This document shows positions 21,563-33,224 of a stretch of DNA of 64,000 nucleotides, one piece after another. This stretch comes from Imbricaverruca yamaguchii (lineage: Eukaryota > Arthropoda > Thecostraca > Neoverrucidae). The position numbers were made by a program, and so were the translations under genes. Location of the stretch: positions 1-64,000 of the forward strand of contig JAOTOL010001071.1 of NCBI GenBank assembly GCA_034440575.1, given 5' to 3'. The notes beneath the pieces are model-generated. The model was given only the letters and a program-made list of their open reading frames with translations. It was not told the DNA's origin and ran no database searches. The number at the start of each line of letters is the position of its first letter. The stretch's first letter is position 1.

Positions 21563-23019
21563 ATATATCGTCGTATCCGAAACACACTCACAACACTACT
21601 TAAAGTCGATGGCAATGCTATCAACAAGGTTAAAATATCAAGTTCTTAGGAATACAATTGAACGGGCAACGTAGTTCCAACACATATATATACCTCTTCC
21701 ATCTCAAAGTACTCCGTCCACGAGAAGGTACAAACTGGCGGAACAGGAAAACACTACTACGACTCTAAAAATAAATAATATGACCCATCCTAGAATACAA
21801 GAGCATCATCTTTACCACCATTTCAGAAAACTAGGGCAAAGAGTAGAAACTATTCAAAACAACTGCACCAGTGCAGCTAGAGGAGCCTTCAGAGACACAT
21901 CGATAGACAGTCTTCTAGTCTACTCAATCACGCCTTCACTCCACTTCAGGAGACAACAGCTGTGTCGCTTCCGCATTAAACCCAAATCTATTTTTTTAAT
22001 AATCCTACACAGAGCTGCTTTACGTCTGTCAGATACAAGAGTCGATCTAGGCGCAAACTTCCACCATGTAGTTTTCAAATTGTCACAGCTCTCCCAGATT
22101 TTAACCTCACAATGCCAACCATTGCAGCTCGATCGCCAATTAGGCCATTCTAGACCCTCAGGCAACGAAAGGTCGAGTATTTGCTCTCGGAAAATAAATC
22201 AACTATCACATCTGGGTAAATTATTGGCATCTTCCACAAGTTCGCCGATGACAATCACAAAACACTCGTATTCACGCATGGGTCGAAGCACGAGGTTGAG
22301 GTAGGCATCGATATCACTGGACCGGACCTTATACTTTCCAAGCGTCTACTGGATAACTTCTCCATCTATTCCACTGAAGCAATAGCCATTCTGACCGCTA
22401 TCTTCATTCTCATGAGGCGTACGGCTAGAAACGTAGCAATTTGATCAGATTCCAAGTGTCCTTGAGTCAATTATCAACACCCACGAATGTCATTGGGATA
22501 ACCCAACAAATCGTGGCCCATAATGTAAACGTCTTTTCCTGCCATTGGATACCGGGCGACGCCAACATACCAGGTACCGAAGAAGCATATCGGATCGCAA
22601 AGCAAGCCTTACCATTGAACACCTACACTAGTATGGAATATTCAGTAGACGACTGCAAAGCACTCCTATAACGTCACATTCGTGCACCGCAAGAACATAT
22701 GAACACAACACAAATATAACCACACCTAGAACATCAAGCCAACGGTAGGCACATGGAGCACACCAAATCAATTTCATCGACAAAAGGAAGTCATCGGCAT
22801 TAAACTTAAAACTGGTTGCACTAAACTAACACAGCCTCAACTAGAGGATGACCAACTAGAGGATGTCTAGGTGACAAAAACCCATAATTCCTTCAATTGT
22901 CGTTTGAATATATATACGCTACAAGCCCATCAGGAACACTCTAGACACCACACCACGAACACTTCAACACTCAATGCATGCTTGCAAAACACTCGGAGAA
23001 AACACGTAAATAGCCATCC

Positions 23020-23260
23020 CAGAGAGGCGTCGGACCTACATGAGTCGACTTGCTTTCCCATTAGAAATAAATGGTTACCTGGCGGTGCCATCGGACGTAG
23101 ATGAGCCGACTTGCTTGAGAAAAACCAAAAAACAAAAAAATTACCATAAGGCACAAACAACGACTAAACAGATATCGAACGTAGATGACACAAATTACCT
23201 TGCAACTCATGATATAAAACACCTATCCAGAGGTACAGCGAACGTAGAGGAGCCGAATTG
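23020..23260 (+). repeat. Tandem motif in the LINE copy A 3' UTR
   Basis: Several diverged units carry (A/C)GTAGATGAGCCGACTTG-like text (near 23,030, 23,095, 23,178 and 23,243), about 60-75 bp apart. The LINE copy on the minus strand at 57.2-57.4 kb has three of the same motif at similar spacing, so the repeat belongs to the element's 3' UTR. Confidence 0.7.
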
Positions 23261-23726
23261 TCATCGCGGTACTAACCCCACTGACAGCCATGCAGGGCAT
23301 GCTTAGACTAAACCTCTACTAACAATTAACACGCGACGACCGGCGTGATGCGCGGTGTGCACAATTACCTTCTTGTCCGCACGGTAACGACACCTCAATT
23401 GCTCTTCAACAAGAGTATGCTAATGCTGGCACCCTGGCAAAATCAAGTTTCTTGTCACTCTCAATTTAACCATCTCCACCTTGGGCATAAATTGTCTTGT
23501 AGAAGGGTAAACCAAAACTAAAGACATTTAGACATCCCGGAAATGCCCTCCGCCCAGCTCCGCATCCAGCACCTAAAACGCCACACACACACTATAACGT
23601 AGAACTCCTTTAACGTGAATGTACACTTGCTTTAACATTGCTTGGAAAACACACTCGCTATAAAAGCGGCGCAAACCTTAATGCTACGCACACCACTTAA
23701 AATCATTCCCCCGCCCACTCCATTCA

Positions 23727-24143
23727 CCGGCAGCAGTCGGACAGCATCGGGTCAATCATACCCACGGACACATAGGGCCAGTGTTGTCTGCCGTCCACTT
23801 CAGTCGTCAGCAACAGTCGGACAGCATCGGATCAATCATACCCACGGACACATAGGGCCAGTGTTGTCTGCCGTCCACTTCAGTCGTCAGCAACAGTCGG
23901 ACAGCATCGGATCAATCATACCCACGGACACATAGGGCCAGTGTTGTCTGCCGTCCACTTCAGTCGTCAGCAACAGTCGGACAGCATCGGATCAATCATA
24001 CCCACGGACACATAGGGCCAGTGTTGTCTGCCGCCCACTTCAGTCGTCAGTAGCAGTCGGACAGCATCGGATCTATCATACCCACGGACACATAGGGCCA
24101 GTGTTGTCTGCCGTCCACTTCAGTCGTCAGCAACAGTCGGACG
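23727..24143. repeat. 80-bp tandem repeat
   Basis: About five copies of an 80-bp unit containing CAGTCGGACAGCATCGG, CCCACGGACACATAGGG and GTTGTCTGCCGTCCACTTC. Marker CAGTCGTCAG recurs at 23,801, 23,881, 23,961, 24,041 and 24,121. It starts about 400 bp after the end of LINE copy A. A diverged single unit lies upstream of that LINE at about 20,145-20,210. Confidence 0.95.
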
Positions 24144-25089
24144 GCCGAGCCCCACATGGTATAGAGACCAGCATCAACCATACACCACCCGATCCGCGAA
24201 CCAGCGTCAACCACACACCACATGCCCAGTGACACCAGAATCAACTCCACACCATTAGATCCACGGACCATCAATCAAACCTGTACTATCGTGCACGCAG
24301 AACTGTGGTTCAAAAGCGACTCCCCCCCCCGAAAACAATCGGTGTGCGTACAGTGGGTAGGCGACAACCAGCCAACCCAATAGACAGTATATATAACCAT
24401 GAATAACTGCGGCCACGTACGGAAATCGCAAAAGGCAGTATTATTTATTGGAAAGTGGAAGGAATGGCACACCGAACATTAATCTAGCATATCCATGGTG
24501 AATACAATATATTTATGGGCTACCGGTGAGGATACATGTGTTGCATACAGCTGTACGGGAAACCATGCATTTGCAACAAATACTATAGTAATCAAAGGTG
24601 TCAAAGAGTATTTGTCATTACAATGAATGCAATATAATCTGAAATTATCCGTTGCACTGATTGGATAGCACATAAATCTGCACACTGTCATATGTACAAA
24701 AACTACATAAATCAATGGCGAAAGCGTTTCACTGCCCAGCCATGGCTGATCGAAGAACGCATTCTTTTATATTCAAATTTTTCCCTACGATATCTATGTT
24801 CATATTTTAATGTGGCCAAAACATACATTGAGGGGCAGCTGGAGGTCGATTTTGGCTGCTATTGGGGCTGTATGGGGAGGGGTGCGATCGGAACACGAAA
24901 GTTCCATGTGCTCCCAACTTAAAATAGAGTCACAGGCCCCGGGTGTTCCAGAACACACGAAACAAAAGACAAAGTTACCGAAGCATGAGGCGGGCTGGCA
25001 TTGGACACAGTATATGTGCACGGTTCCACGTAATAATTGCATTGTCCATGACTTGATTGATTGTGCGGGTAAATACATTCGACCGGGAC
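24144..25089. other. First Fringe intron, no exon found
   Basis: Sequence between the 80-bp array and the first Fringe exon. Short ORFs lack recognisable motifs, and the missing FTD-motif exon was not seen here. Confidence 0.4.
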
Positions 25090-25570
25090 AAAGCTGATTG
25101 GCGACACGAGACAGACTGGGGCCAGACCGGCGTGCAGCACGGCCCACACTGAGACTGACCTGTAGCGAAGAGCGCGAGTCGCGCAGCCACGTGGCGGCGA
25201 GGACCGGCAGCCGAGAGGTGAGTAACTGGCTGCTGGTGCGTACGGCGACCAGCACAGAGCCGCTGTGATCGCGCCGTCCGGCCGCCAGCGACGGCGACGG
25301 CGACGGCGACGGAGAGTTGGAGGGAGACGCGACCGCTGGCCGGCCACGTATCGGTTGGACGGAGTGTGCAGCCAGCCACCGGAGCAGCGCTACGGTCAGC
25401 AGGAGACTGGCAGCCGACGGCAGCCACCATCCCGCCGACCGGCGACACAGGGCCATCCAGGCGCCAGTGCCGCGCCAGTGCCGCGCCACCGCTGACAGGT
25501 CAAGCGGGCAGCAATGTCACACACAGCACTGAACGGAGGCTCAGGTGAATGGGACCACGGGCCACCAACG
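25090..25570. promoter_or_regulatory. CpG-rich region over the Fringe first exon
   Basis: A GC- and CpG-rich segment, open in several frames on both strands, surrounds the first coding exon. It includes a (GGCGAC)n hexamer run (about 25,290-25,312) that encodes a Ser-Pro repeat on the minus strand. Such islands often mark promoters and 5' ends in methylated genomes. No TATA box or initiator could be assigned. Confidence 0.5.
25160..25456 (-). CDS. fng: Fringe first coding exon (signal anchor and stem)
   Basis: Coding exon of 297 nt from the first in-frame ATG (25,456) to donor CTACAG|gtcagt. It encodes 99 residues: MALCRRSAGWWLPSAA, a hydrophobic segment (about 9-30) expected to be a type II Golgi signal anchor, and a stem with a Ser-Pro repeat (SPSNSPSPSPSPS, about 45-57). 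The catalytic domain then starts with DHSGSVLVAVRTSSQL and VLAATWLRD, resembling the Fringe 'D.FI.VKTT...RL....TW' start. Upstream the frame stays open only to a TGA at about 25,519 with no other ATG. It ends in phase 0. The next exon (with the FTD motif, phase 0 to 1) was not found. The recovered exons plus a 50-60-nt exon would give about 325 residues, normal for the family. Confidence 0.87.
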
Positions 25571-27490
25571 GCTGAATACCCACGCACGCACGCACGCACG
25601 CAAATGGCTTTCCGTGATCCAACATCCAAAGGTAATATGCAATTCAGCATCTACTGGTTCTACTGGGGTTACGTTTGTAGCTCGAATCCTATGGATACAA
25701 AAAAAAATCGTGCGACGTCATACCTCGAGATCAGGTCCGCCAAATAATCGCTCGAAGCTTAAGCTCAAGTTCAAGCTATAACCTGGAAAATCGTACGGAT
25801 CCTGCCGAAATTCTTTCGGACGAGTTCTACAGGAACTGTGTGACATGACTAGCATTAGCAGCACTTAGCTACTAGCTACCCAGCGGCGCCAGTCTGCTTG
25901 TTGTAGCCAATTGGAGGCATGGAGCTTGAGCATGGGACGATATAGACGTAGACGATGACGATGCTGCATTGGAATACTAATCCATCACTCCAAGCAAGAC
26001 AGCACCATGCTCATCTTCATCAAAATTGTCGTTCTCAGCGATATGCCTGGCCATCAGGGTTGTAGATTTGTATACTTTTGTGATACCACCCCCCACCTTC
26101 ATGTTGGCTATTAATAAATTTCACCTTGAACATGGAACTATATGTGGTATACCCTTCAACCTAATTTGGGGCCGCTCAAATTGCCTTCATGTATTGTGCC
26201 CCCCCAATAGTTTTCAGAAACCTACACGTATCGATGATGGACGCGCTTAAAGGCCCGTCAGGCGGTCCTGAATGCACGGCAGGAATATTGACAATGCAAG
26301 GAAGCGTGCGACGTGCAAGCGGTACCCTCGCTACACCTGACTCACAAGCACACCATCGGCGTTCGATGTTTGAAAACGTGGCGACATCCCGCGAGCTCCG
26401 AACACTCGACGGAAAACATTCCGTCCTTGGGGAAAGCATTCTCAGGGTTGCAAACGCCCTGTTCATAGTCCATAAGTCCTACGCAATGCAATTTCCATGC
26501 TTTATACTATCTCACATGCATAAGACTTGTGATTCAACATCCACAGGCTTGATGCAAGGCCAGAGTTTTTACCGAGGAAATTTTTTTTTTTTCATGGCAA
26601 CCAATTCTCATCAGCAAAATCCGGTGCATGCTTTGACATGCCGGTTTTTACAAGTTGTAAGAACCAGCAAAAAAAAGATCGGTGGTAAAAACCGTCACAT
26701 TGGTTGGATGTGATGTGGCAATGATATGCTTTGCATAAGTTGTCTTCCAAATGTCTCACATGATTCAGATTCCATAGTCTTCGCATGATCCCACATTATA
26801 TTGCACGCAATTTAACATCCATAGGTCCTTTATGACCCAGCGTTCATCGTTCGATGCATCCGACATCCTTAGGGCATAGGTCTGGCTAGGTTTGCTCGAT
26901 TGCATATCTTAATCACATAGCATGCCTGGGGTTTTAACTGCATACCTTAAGCATAACTCTGCACGCTTTGAATTTTCGGCGATACCAGATGACTTCACAC
27001 CAAAATGAAAAGCACATACCGTTCCTTAAGAAGACCTAACTCGGACCTGCGAAGCGGCCTACGCTATATGACTGATGCAGCCGACGCGTCCCTAAGCCCA
27101 AATATGAAACTACTTATCTACACATGTTCCAATTACTTTTAAGTCTTAGAATACTTACAATTCTTCAGAAGTCAACACAGCTGAACTTTTTTCATGCTTG
27201 AGATTATTTCGTGATGACGAGAAATCTCCGATATTCTTGCAGTTGAAGGTGTTAACAGGATAAGGTTAACACACTTTTTACCTCTGTAAAGCAAACAAAG
27301 ATGTCACGCTAGGTTAGCTGATGTTAGGTCAGGTTAGTTTGGATTATGTTAGGTTATTTAATTCGGAAAATTTGGAAATCATTTATTAAATTTGTCCAAC
27401 AAAAATTGAAACATTTTCCTCTGACAAGGAAGTTTGACTGGATTAGGTGCAATTCGGTTTGGAGTCATAGCATGCGACTAGAGTCATACT
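25571..27490. other. Upstream of Fringe, no gene recognised
   Basis: Sequence 5' of Fringe on the minus strand. It has an (ACGC)n run at about 25,583 and a dispersed-repeat fragment at 26,160-26,245. Open frames at 26,176-26,713 lack recognisable motifs. Short AGGTTAG-type motifs occur at 27,310-27,350. Confidence 0.4.
26160..26245 (+). repeat. Dispersed repeat fragment, copy 1
   Basis: Blocks AATTTGGG, ATTGCCTTCATGTNTTGTG, CCCCC and ATAGTTTTCAGAAACCTAC recur in the same order at 52,280-52,370 with moderate divergence. The repeat type is unknown. Confidence 0.6.
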
Positions 27491-27499
27491 GTGGACTCT

Positions 27500-27715
27500 G
27501 GTCCATCGCCAACGTCAGTGTCAACGTCAACGTCGACGCCAATGTCAACGTCAATGTCAATGTCAACAACGTCAACGTCGTCAACGTCAACGACAACGTC
27601 GTCGTCGTTCACGCTGTCGTCGCCCACGTCTTCGTCGTCGTCGTCAACGTCGTCGTCGCTCACGTCGTCGTTCACGTCGTTGTCCACGTCAACGTCAACC
27701 TCACTGTCACCATCA
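27500..27715. repeat. GTCAAC/GTCGTC microsatellite
   Basis: About 215 bp dominated by GTCAAC hexamers and GTC triplets. It stays open in several frames (Val-Asn or Ser-Thr repeats on plus, Asp-Val repeats on minus). No splice sites or conserved motifs suggest a real exon. Confidence 0.95.
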
Positions 27716-28439
27716 CCTCACTCCACACACCAACAAACACACAATGGCTTAAATAAAATATTTATGCGACCATATGCAGGTTAAAACGCACCGGCCTTGA
27801 TGAAGCATAGGAGCACAGCAAGACTGAACTGTGATGACGATGGGTGAAGGTATTTCCTTGGTGCCTAACATTGGGCAGGGGCAAAGCCAAAGTTTTGGTG
27901 ATGCATGTTCAAGGTTGGGGTGGGAGTACAGGTTCCATAAAAGTATAGAAATAGAAAACAATGTCCTCTGATCAAACAAGTACATTGGTGTAGTCATCGT
28001 GATCGCCAAGTCTAGTCAGTCACTACACACAACACCAAGCAAACTAAAATGCACAATGGATCACAGACATCAATCAGAAAAATTGTCTTACTATTTGTTA
28101 TTTGTTTACAACAGTCTAAAAATTCCACCCATACCCAAAAGTGCAGCCAAGAGCAAGAGTAGCACACATTGGGCACATGCCTGTCCGGTCACTGTCAAGG
28201 AGTCTGAAAAGGCTAGCCCAGGAGATTCCCAGAAATGCTATCCAACAGTTTTAAATAGATATGTTGGCTGGAATGGTTTTGTTGCTAGTCAGAAATAAAT
28301 AGTACAAAACTTCTGAAAGTAGGAATTATGTCAGTAACAAAGTTTTCAAATCGGTGGAATTGGAATAGTCCATGCATCAGGTGTGTCTCAAGCAGAGCAT
28401 TTTTACAGCAACCCTGTTAGTACTGGTAATTATAGGGGT

Positions 28440-28595
28440 GGTGGCTCTGCCATTGGTGGGGTGTCAGGTGGTGGCAGGTGTGAGTGTGCAGGGTGTAGTG
28501 GGGTGTGGGTGTGTGGGGTGTGAGTGGGGTGGGTGTGTGTGGGGTGAGTGGGGTGTGGGTGAGTGGGTGTGTGGGTGAGTGGATTGGGTGTGTAA
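28440..28595 (+). repeat. GTGTGGGGTG-rich simple repeat
   Basis: Irregular G/T-rich simple sequence of GTGTGGG and GTGAGTGG units. It is not coding. Confidence 0.9.
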
Positions 28596-31500
28596 AATGT
28601 GTGTTTGAGCTGTTGCTAACCTCACTTAAACTTGACTGAGTGGTATGGGTGTGTGAAATGTATTTTAGATATCACATAAACTTGACTGAAATTGGTTGAA
28701 CTAATTGAACTGCTGAACTTATTGAGGGCTTGACCTAACTCACCACTTTGTTTCTAGACAAAGGCAGCAACCAGTCTCAACAGCAGACTAATACACTTTG
28801 TCACCCTGGACAAATTTGGCTGGGGTGCCACATTACAGTTTGCCCTTGTATTATTGTCCTGTATATGCTAGGTTAGGTTCTTTCTCATTTCTTATATCTC
28901 AATTTGTTTATTTCTTCTGAAATTATTCACACCATTTACATGAAGATGAAACCTTTTAGACAAATAATGGTGTGACAAGTAGAATGGTCTTCCCTGGGTC
29001 ACAGATATGACCTATTACCTCATTGAAAATGTTTTTTCTTTTTCTGGAGAATACACAAAATGTGGTTGTTTCAGGCAACACTGCTATTCCCACTGTGGTA
29101 ATGTACTTGAAGTGTAGCATACCTGTGGGCATCATTCATCACAGCCATGTAACACAGTCAGGGCCATGCAAAACACAGAGGGCCATGCTTGTCAATTGTC
29201 TGGTTTGCTGTTCCAATTTTGGATGCCAGTGATGATGATGCAATGCCTCACAACCAGGAACATCTCATTGAGGCATGTGAAATTTGTCCAGCTCCAACTA
29301 CTTGAAACCCTTTGATAATAGCATACCTGGCTTTGACAGGCAGTGAAAAGATAAGACTGTTACCAACTGCAGAGCTTACCATTGTAATGTGGTTTGAGTT
29401 AATTTTCAGTTTAAGGTAGCTGCTGATTTATTGGAATATTTTCTAATGAATGTGGTGAACATATTAGCAACATCATTTAGTATAACATGACATCAGTAAA
29501 ATCATTTAGTATAACATGATATCAGTAACATCATTAGTCAGCATTTATTTCCTCTGCAAATATGTACTTATCAGTTTGAAAGCAAGATGAGACCAAAAAA
29601 TGGCTTCAAGTTTGGTAACATAGCATAGGATATAAAGTTAAAAACCAAGAAGAAAAATTTCATATAACCTAATGTAGTTAGCCTAATCTCCCATGCAAAA
29701 AACAAGCTGCATTTGAGAAAAAAATGGAGATAAAATACAAATCCATAAAAGCCTGCCCTAACCTAGCCAAACCTAAGCTAGCATGAAATGTTTTTGAAGA
29801 AAAGGCTACAATGAAAAAGTTTTTTTTCTTCTCACCTACAACAAAACCCTAATGCAACCTAACTTAGCCAAACCTGACCTATTTGTATGCTTCATGGGGG
29901 TAAGATGTGCGCATATCTTCATTACCTCAAACTGCAAGAATACTGGCAATACATTATGGCAATCTTTCACTGTGCAATCTAAGCCTAACCCAACCCATTT
30001 GAAAGTACAAAGGACTCCTTACATTACGTCGGATAATGCACTGTAAATGCATAGGACTTTCGCTATTACGTGAGATATATCAATCATATCATGCAATCTT
30101 GACAGTCTGGAGCAATGCTGTTCATGTGTTCGTGTGCTGCTATCTTGGAACGAGCAAGTGTTGGCCAAATCATTTCCGGAAAATATTCACATTTGCAGCA
30201 GAGATCTGAAAAGGTATTCAAATTCACGAAGGTAGCATTAGTATTGCATCACGAATTGCATTGATCTATTAACTGAGTTCTTAACAGTAGAACTACTTAA
30301 CGTACACTTATAGTGCACAAGCACAGTGTGGAACGCACGTCACACACAGGCCATAATTGCACATCTTTGAATATGGAAGGAATCCCTGTTTAAAACGCTG
30401 CATTGTTGTTGTTTTTTTCGCTTAAATCGCTGCCATATTTTACAAGCGATTCTAATGCAACTTAAGCTTGACATATTAGTACATGGTCATGGAGTGTGCT
30501 CCCTATGATGATATGTTGCGAAAAACATGCACCTATGGTTGCCTGAATGCAATCACAGTAAAATATTAACCGTGAATGGGAGACACATCATTTACGTCAT
30601 ATATCAAATATGGAAGCTCAATTGGCTCTCTATGGCCGCTATTCGGATTTTAGTCTTAGTACTCGGATTCGGATGACACTCCCCGTTTGGACGTTGTACT
30701 AAGATATATCGAGAGATGACCGCACGCGCTACTTTATCTGCTATTGTTCAGTAGCCTATCTCCAGAAGATCTGATGGCGTTTCAGCATGAAGCAGGGACC
30801 GCATTTGAGTGTCTAAGTGTAAGAACCTTGAGTTATTTGCTGCTTAGATGAAGGCCTAATCACGATAGAACTTTCAAAGCCCCATTCCGTATCAAAACCA
30901 ACCAAGAGGTCAAAAGTTCAAATTGCTCGTAGCAACCATTTCAGGTAGATAGATGTCCTTAGTGATGCTGACTAGCATCATTAGTCGGCATGACTTCAAA
31001 GCAGGTTAAACAAGGAAAACTTACATACCTAAATTTGTTGTAATATGTGCTATTATTTGGAGTATTTCTTCAGAATGCCATGTTTATGAAGGTTGAAAAT
31101 ATTTCCTATTACCAGGAAAGCTGACCCTACCATTAAGCTTGGGTGCAACCATTTCTAATTTTTCAGCTAAAGGTGCCCCTCCAGATGAAAATGTGTCCCT
31201 TAGAATCATCTAGTCCACCCCCTGCATAATTTTTTGCAGCTTTTTCATTTGCATAAATTGTTGCTTGTTGGTGGGAAGAAAACATTGTTATACAGTGCTT
31301 TAGTGTAACTTCACTTGAACCATTTTAGATTCTGAAACCCATAACCAATATGCAGCAAGTAGCAAATCAGTAGCTGCATGGGCATCCTACTTGTGAACTG
31401 TGTTGTAAATATGTTTTATGTGTGCAGTGTGAGCATGTCAGGAATATTAGATATGGATTGATGAACTTGATTGATATCAATAAAATGCACTTGTTATAAT

Positions 31501-32039
31501 TTTATCTACTGTTGCTCATTGGCTGATAACTGCATCTTTCACTAATTTAACCATAGCATGAATTTGTAATCTAGCAGTCCATCTCCATGTAAATCCAGAG
31601 TACCATCTCCATGTAAATCAGAAAGCACATTATTTGCTGTTGTTTGTAAGTTTAATTCTACATATTTCAGCAGTGTCCAGCTTAAAACTATTTTGTGATC
31701 AAAACTGGTGTGGTAAATGCATTTATTTATTTGTTCAAATTTTTGCAGATCATGCTGGGTCTCCTCCCTATATTGTCCTTTGAGCCCCGACAACTTCTGA
31801 GCAAAGAGACTGTAAAACTGCCTACTGTGTGGCACCTACCACCAATATGCCAATATCCCATATTGGTTTTGCAATGCTGTTTGTGCAGGAATGTTAATTG
31901 CAACTGAAGTCTGTCCCTAACCATTATTTAGATATGCATACATATTCAGTGTTGAAATTGACATATTCTGCTATACTGTTATGTGTCTGTGGTTTGGATA
32001 GAAGTCTTTCAGGCATGCAATGATAGGCAGGAAACTGGA

Positions 32040-32580
32040 TGTTATTAAAAAAGAAAGATATTTATGAGAAAGAGAGGAGTAATGGGACAGATTTAAGTGT
32101 GTTAGTTTCAGATGATCTTGAAGTAGAAAACCAATGTATCTTAGCTAGGAATAGGGCAATCAGAATGCTGAGATTGATTAATAGGAATGTGACACATAAA
32201 TATTACTTACTTAGAAAAAAAATTACTTAGAAAGAAGATATGCTAGAAAGAGTGTAACACAAAGCAACTAGACTCATTGGTGGACTAGGTAGCATAGAAT
32301 ATGGGGAATGACTTAGAGCATTAGATATGTACTAACTAAAGTGTAGGAGATGATTAATGGGTGATATGATTTTAATATATAAAATTGCTAAAGGGCTAGC
32401 TCAGGTCAATCTGAATGATTGGGGTTTGTTGATCAGTGGAATAGGCTGTCTCTGATGTGATAGAGATTCCATTATTGAATGTATTCAAAAAATGGGATGG
32501 ACAATGTTTTTAGGCTGCAAAATGTTGTTTTTTTGGTTCTAAGAGTGGTGGATGGGGTGAGTTTGTTAATTCCTACTGTA
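32040..32580 (+). mobile_element. CR1-like LINE 3' fragment
   Basis: The plus strand encodes, with frameshifts, LSVLVSDDLEVENQC and ARNRAIRMLRLINRN, then ERVQHKATRLIGG and LKCRRLMGDMILIYKI-like text. This is the post-RT C-terminal region (VxVSxDLK...ANRMLGLIxRN...LVRPxLEY) of CR1/L2-type elements. It has lost all CpG and lies in the CpG-free block. The 5' part is absent. Confidence 0.8.
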
Positions 32581-32849
32581 CGATATTGTCCTTAGCGACG
32601 TATGGTGGTCAAATGATGAAATGATGCATGTGCAACAATAATGAGGCATGTGCACACCAAATTACCTGAGTAACCCCGCGAGTTGCCTTGACTGGGGCTT
32701 GTGAGCCAGGACATAGTTTGTTTGACACATGACAATGCAATCGAAACAACACCACAAATTGTAGGTATTCTGATATAACATGATATGATTCTGGCAATTG
32801 ACTGAACCCTTTCATCCTTATAACCTCTACCACTTTTTTTTTCGTTTTA

Positions 32850-32913
32850 TAATAAAGAGAAAAAAAAAAATTTTTTTTTTAATAAATAAAAAAAAAAAAA
32901 AAAAAAAAAAAAA

Positions 32914-32986
<73 letters not shown>

Positions 32987-33007
32987 AACAAAAAAAAAAA
33001 AAAAAAA
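32850..33007. repeat. Poly(A)/poly(T) tract
   Basis: About 150 bp of mostly A with short T runs. It may be a low-confidence homopolymer assembly segment or an expanded retroposon tail, since the CR1-like fragment ends about 270 bp upstream. Confidence 0.9.
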
Positions 33008-33224
33008 TCTGGTGGGAGATTTGTGCTAAGTGGGTGTGCACTACACACTACACTACACTTTAAGCATGCATGTATGGAGTCTGAAAATTATTGGTAGGGC
33101 CCTCAAGCCACATGTGTTACAGTAGATTGAGTGAATAGTGCTGGATAGGTAAGGTAGATAGGCATTGATGAGTGTGTTGATGTTGGTGGATGGATCTTTG
33201 GAATTAGGGATGCAGTGCCCAATG

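Larger units (their letters stand above)
20250..23320 (+). mobile_element. Degenerate RNase H-type LINE, copy A
   Basis: Plus-strand non-LTR retrotransposon. RT palm remnants include FECGFQRQESTDNPIRLVHD (about 20,860-20,920), QGSVLSPSLFIITINNM (about 21,150-21,205) and FADDIAISD (about 21,240). Then come a thumb-like region with DTRVDLGANFHHVVFKL (about 22,030-22,080), RNase H remnants (ITGPDLILSKRL, about 22,310) and HWIPGDANIPGTEEAYRIAK (about 22,540-22,600). Multiple stops and frameshifts make it inactive, and the 5' limit is uncertain. The 3' part carries a repeated ACGTAGATGAG motif. The same family occurs on the minus strand at 57.1-58.6 kb, where the RNase H text is nearly the same. 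A SINE is inserted at 21,382-21,548. Confidence 0.85.

Noticed and set aside
23727..24143. CRISPR-like array of regularly spaced repeats
   Set aside because: The whole 80-bp unit repeats, with no unique spacers, and the context is a eukaryotic genome.
25457..25489. Earlier start for Fringe at 25,489
   Set aside because: The codon there is GTG. The first in-frame ATG is at 25,456, directly before a good signal anchor.
26176..26713. Overlapping 174- and 96-codon ORFs upstream of Fringe
   Set aside because: They overlap on opposite strands, lack motifs and include a dispersed-repeat fragment.
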